A program made the position numbers and the translations under genes. A model generated the notes under the pieces. That model did not search any database and was not told where the DNA came from. It saw only the letters and a program-made list of their open reading frames with translations. From contig NW_024396998.1 of NCBI RefSeq assembly GCF_905163445.1, forward strand, positions 92,242 through 156,241: DNA of 64,000 bases. Direction: 5' to 3'. Within the stretch, counting starts at the first letter, position 1, and each line of letters opens with the position of its first letter. Shown here piece after piece: positions 63,530-64,000 of this stretch. Source of the DNA: Pararge aegeria. Taxonomy: Eukaryota > Arthropoda > Insecta > Lepidoptera > Nymphalidae.

Positions 63530-63568
63530 AGACGCCTGGGAAGTATACAACGGGTTCCCCGGGCGTCT
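63530..63568 (+). other. Stem-loop 2 in the 3' UTR
   Basis: AGACGCCTGGGAA (63530-63542) is nearly complementary to TTCCCCGGGCGTCT (63555-63568). It lies just after stem-loop 1, so the two may form one structured domain. Inferred from sequence only. Confidence 0.55.
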
Positions 63569-63695
63569 AGCAAAGCCAACGAGAGGGACATGCCGTGGTG
63601 GTTTTTAGTTTGGGTATACCCCAGAGGGGGGAGTCCCACATAACCTCCGTCCTGCCCAAGGGACGGGGGTAGTCATAAAGCTTTTCCACCACGAC

Positions 63696-63718
63696 AAAAA
63701 AAAAAAAAAAAAAAAAAA
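63696..63718 (+). other. Poly(A) tail at the 3' end of the retrotransposon
   Basis: 23 consecutive A followed directly by GGTTAGG. A tail joined straight to the telomere repeat is the expected product of target-primed reverse transcription. The last A may belong to the target TTAGG. The long homogeneous tail suggests a recent insertion. Confidence 0.92.
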
Positions 63719-64000
63719 GGTTAGGTTAGGTTAGGTTAGGTTAGGTTAGGTTAGGTTAGGTTAGGTTAGGTTAGGTTAGGTTAGGTTAGGTTAGGTTAGG
63801 TTAGGTTAGGTTAGGTTAGGTTAGGTTAGGTTAGGTTAGGTTAGGTTAGGTTAGGTTAGGTTAGGTTAGGTTAGGTTAGGTTAGGTTAGGTTAGGTTAGG
63901 TTAGGTTAGGTTAGGTTAGGTTAGGTTAGGTTAGGTTAGGTTAGGTTAGGTTAGGTTAGGTTAGGTTAGGTTAGGTTAGGTTAGGTTAGGTTAGGTTAGG
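63719..64000 (+). repeat. Telomere repeat array (TTAGG)n, distal block
   Basis: 282 bp of perfect GGTTA repeats running off the window, in the same orientation as the proximal block. No variant repeat is seen. The distance to the chromosome end is unknown. Confidence 0.98.

Larger units (their letters stand above)
63411..63695 (+). promoter_or_regulatory. 3' UTR of the telomeric retrotransposon
   Basis: 285 bp between the ORF2 stop (TAG 63408-63410) and the A run. In SART1 the 3' UTR is known to be needed for recognition by ORF2p and for precise start of reverse transcription. It contains two stable inverted repeats, listed separately. No AATAAA polyadenylation signal is visible; the nearest A-rich candidate is weak (CATAAAG near 63675). 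Confidence 0.8.
57565..63718 (+). mobile_element. Telomere-specific non-LTR retrotransposon, R1 clade, TRAS/SART type, full length
   Basis: A 6.15-kb element with 5' UTR, two ORFs, 3' UTR and poly(A), flanked on both sides by TTAGG repeats. Upstream DNA ends GGTT and downstream DNA starts GGTTAGG after the A run. If the last A belongs to the target, the insertion lies between T and A of TT/AGG with neither gain nor loss. Families known to insert in insect TTAGG repeats are TRAS and SART, both in the R1 clade; ORF content and domain order agree. TRAS and SART of Bombyx insert in opposite orientations, but I cannot decide which family this is. The sense strand here is the G-rich strand. Both ORFs are intact, so recent insertion or activity is plausible. 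The element is GC-rich, unlike the satellite next to it. Confidence 0.95.

Noticed and set aside
57565..63718. R1 element in its usual 28S rDNA target
   Set aside because: Both flanks are TTAGG repeats. The 18S-like sequence is in the satellite, not at the insertion site.

Overview
The window is the end region of an insect-type (arthropod) chromosome. Perfect (TTAGG)n DNA, the canonical insect telomere repeat, lies at 56776-57564 and again from 63719 to the window end, with the G-rich strand on +. This places the chromosome terminus to the right. The left 56.8 kb is a subtelomeric satellite, and between the two TTAGG blocks sits a non-LTR retrotransposon. The insect order cannot be fixed from the sequence alone.

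Region 1 (1-56775) is one uninterrupted head-to-tail satellite of 42 units, with no convincing protein gene. Units come in discrete sizes: short S (about 1177 bp, 17 units), long L (about 1444 bp, 22 units), extra-long XL (about 1704-1709 bp, units starting at 1172 and 5492) and one composite of 1912 bp (7201). The sizes differ by 0, 1 or 2 copies of a 267-bp module. Every unit contains pieces of the small-subunit (18S) rRNA gene, partly duplicated and out of order. Each unit also has an AT-rich leader with a TATAAAAG motif, a spacer I do not recognise, a foldback element whose 70-bp inverted arms carry short telomeric repeats, an A-tract/T-tract pair and a GC-rich tail. Higher-order structure is visible: 4.32-kb trimers on the left, a run of L units in the middle, and a regular L-S dimer of about 2620 bp from 36361 to 49487. 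Four S units and one truncated L unit follow.

Region 2 (56776-57564) is 789 bp of perfect GGTTA repeats. It starts exactly where the last satellite unit reaches its own internal telomere-like motif.

Region 3 (57565-63718) is a 6.15-kb, GC-rich, apparently full-length R1-clade non-LTR retrotransposon inserted in TTAGG repeats, i.e. a TRAS/SART-type telomere-specific element. It has a 5' UTR, ORF1 (gag-like, three zinc knuckles), ORF2 (APE endonuclease, reverse transcriptase, C-terminal CCHC), a 3' UTR and a 23-nt poly(A). ORF1 and ORF2 overlap in a TAATG stop-start. Both frames are open, so the copy could be active.

Region 4 (63719-64000) is the telomere repeat again. Together these parts describe a chromosome end that may combine telomerase-type repeats, a site-specific telomeric retrotransposon and a homogenising satellite built partly from 18S rDNA. 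The 18S-derived satellite and the satellite/telomere junction inside a telomeric seed are the most notable observations.
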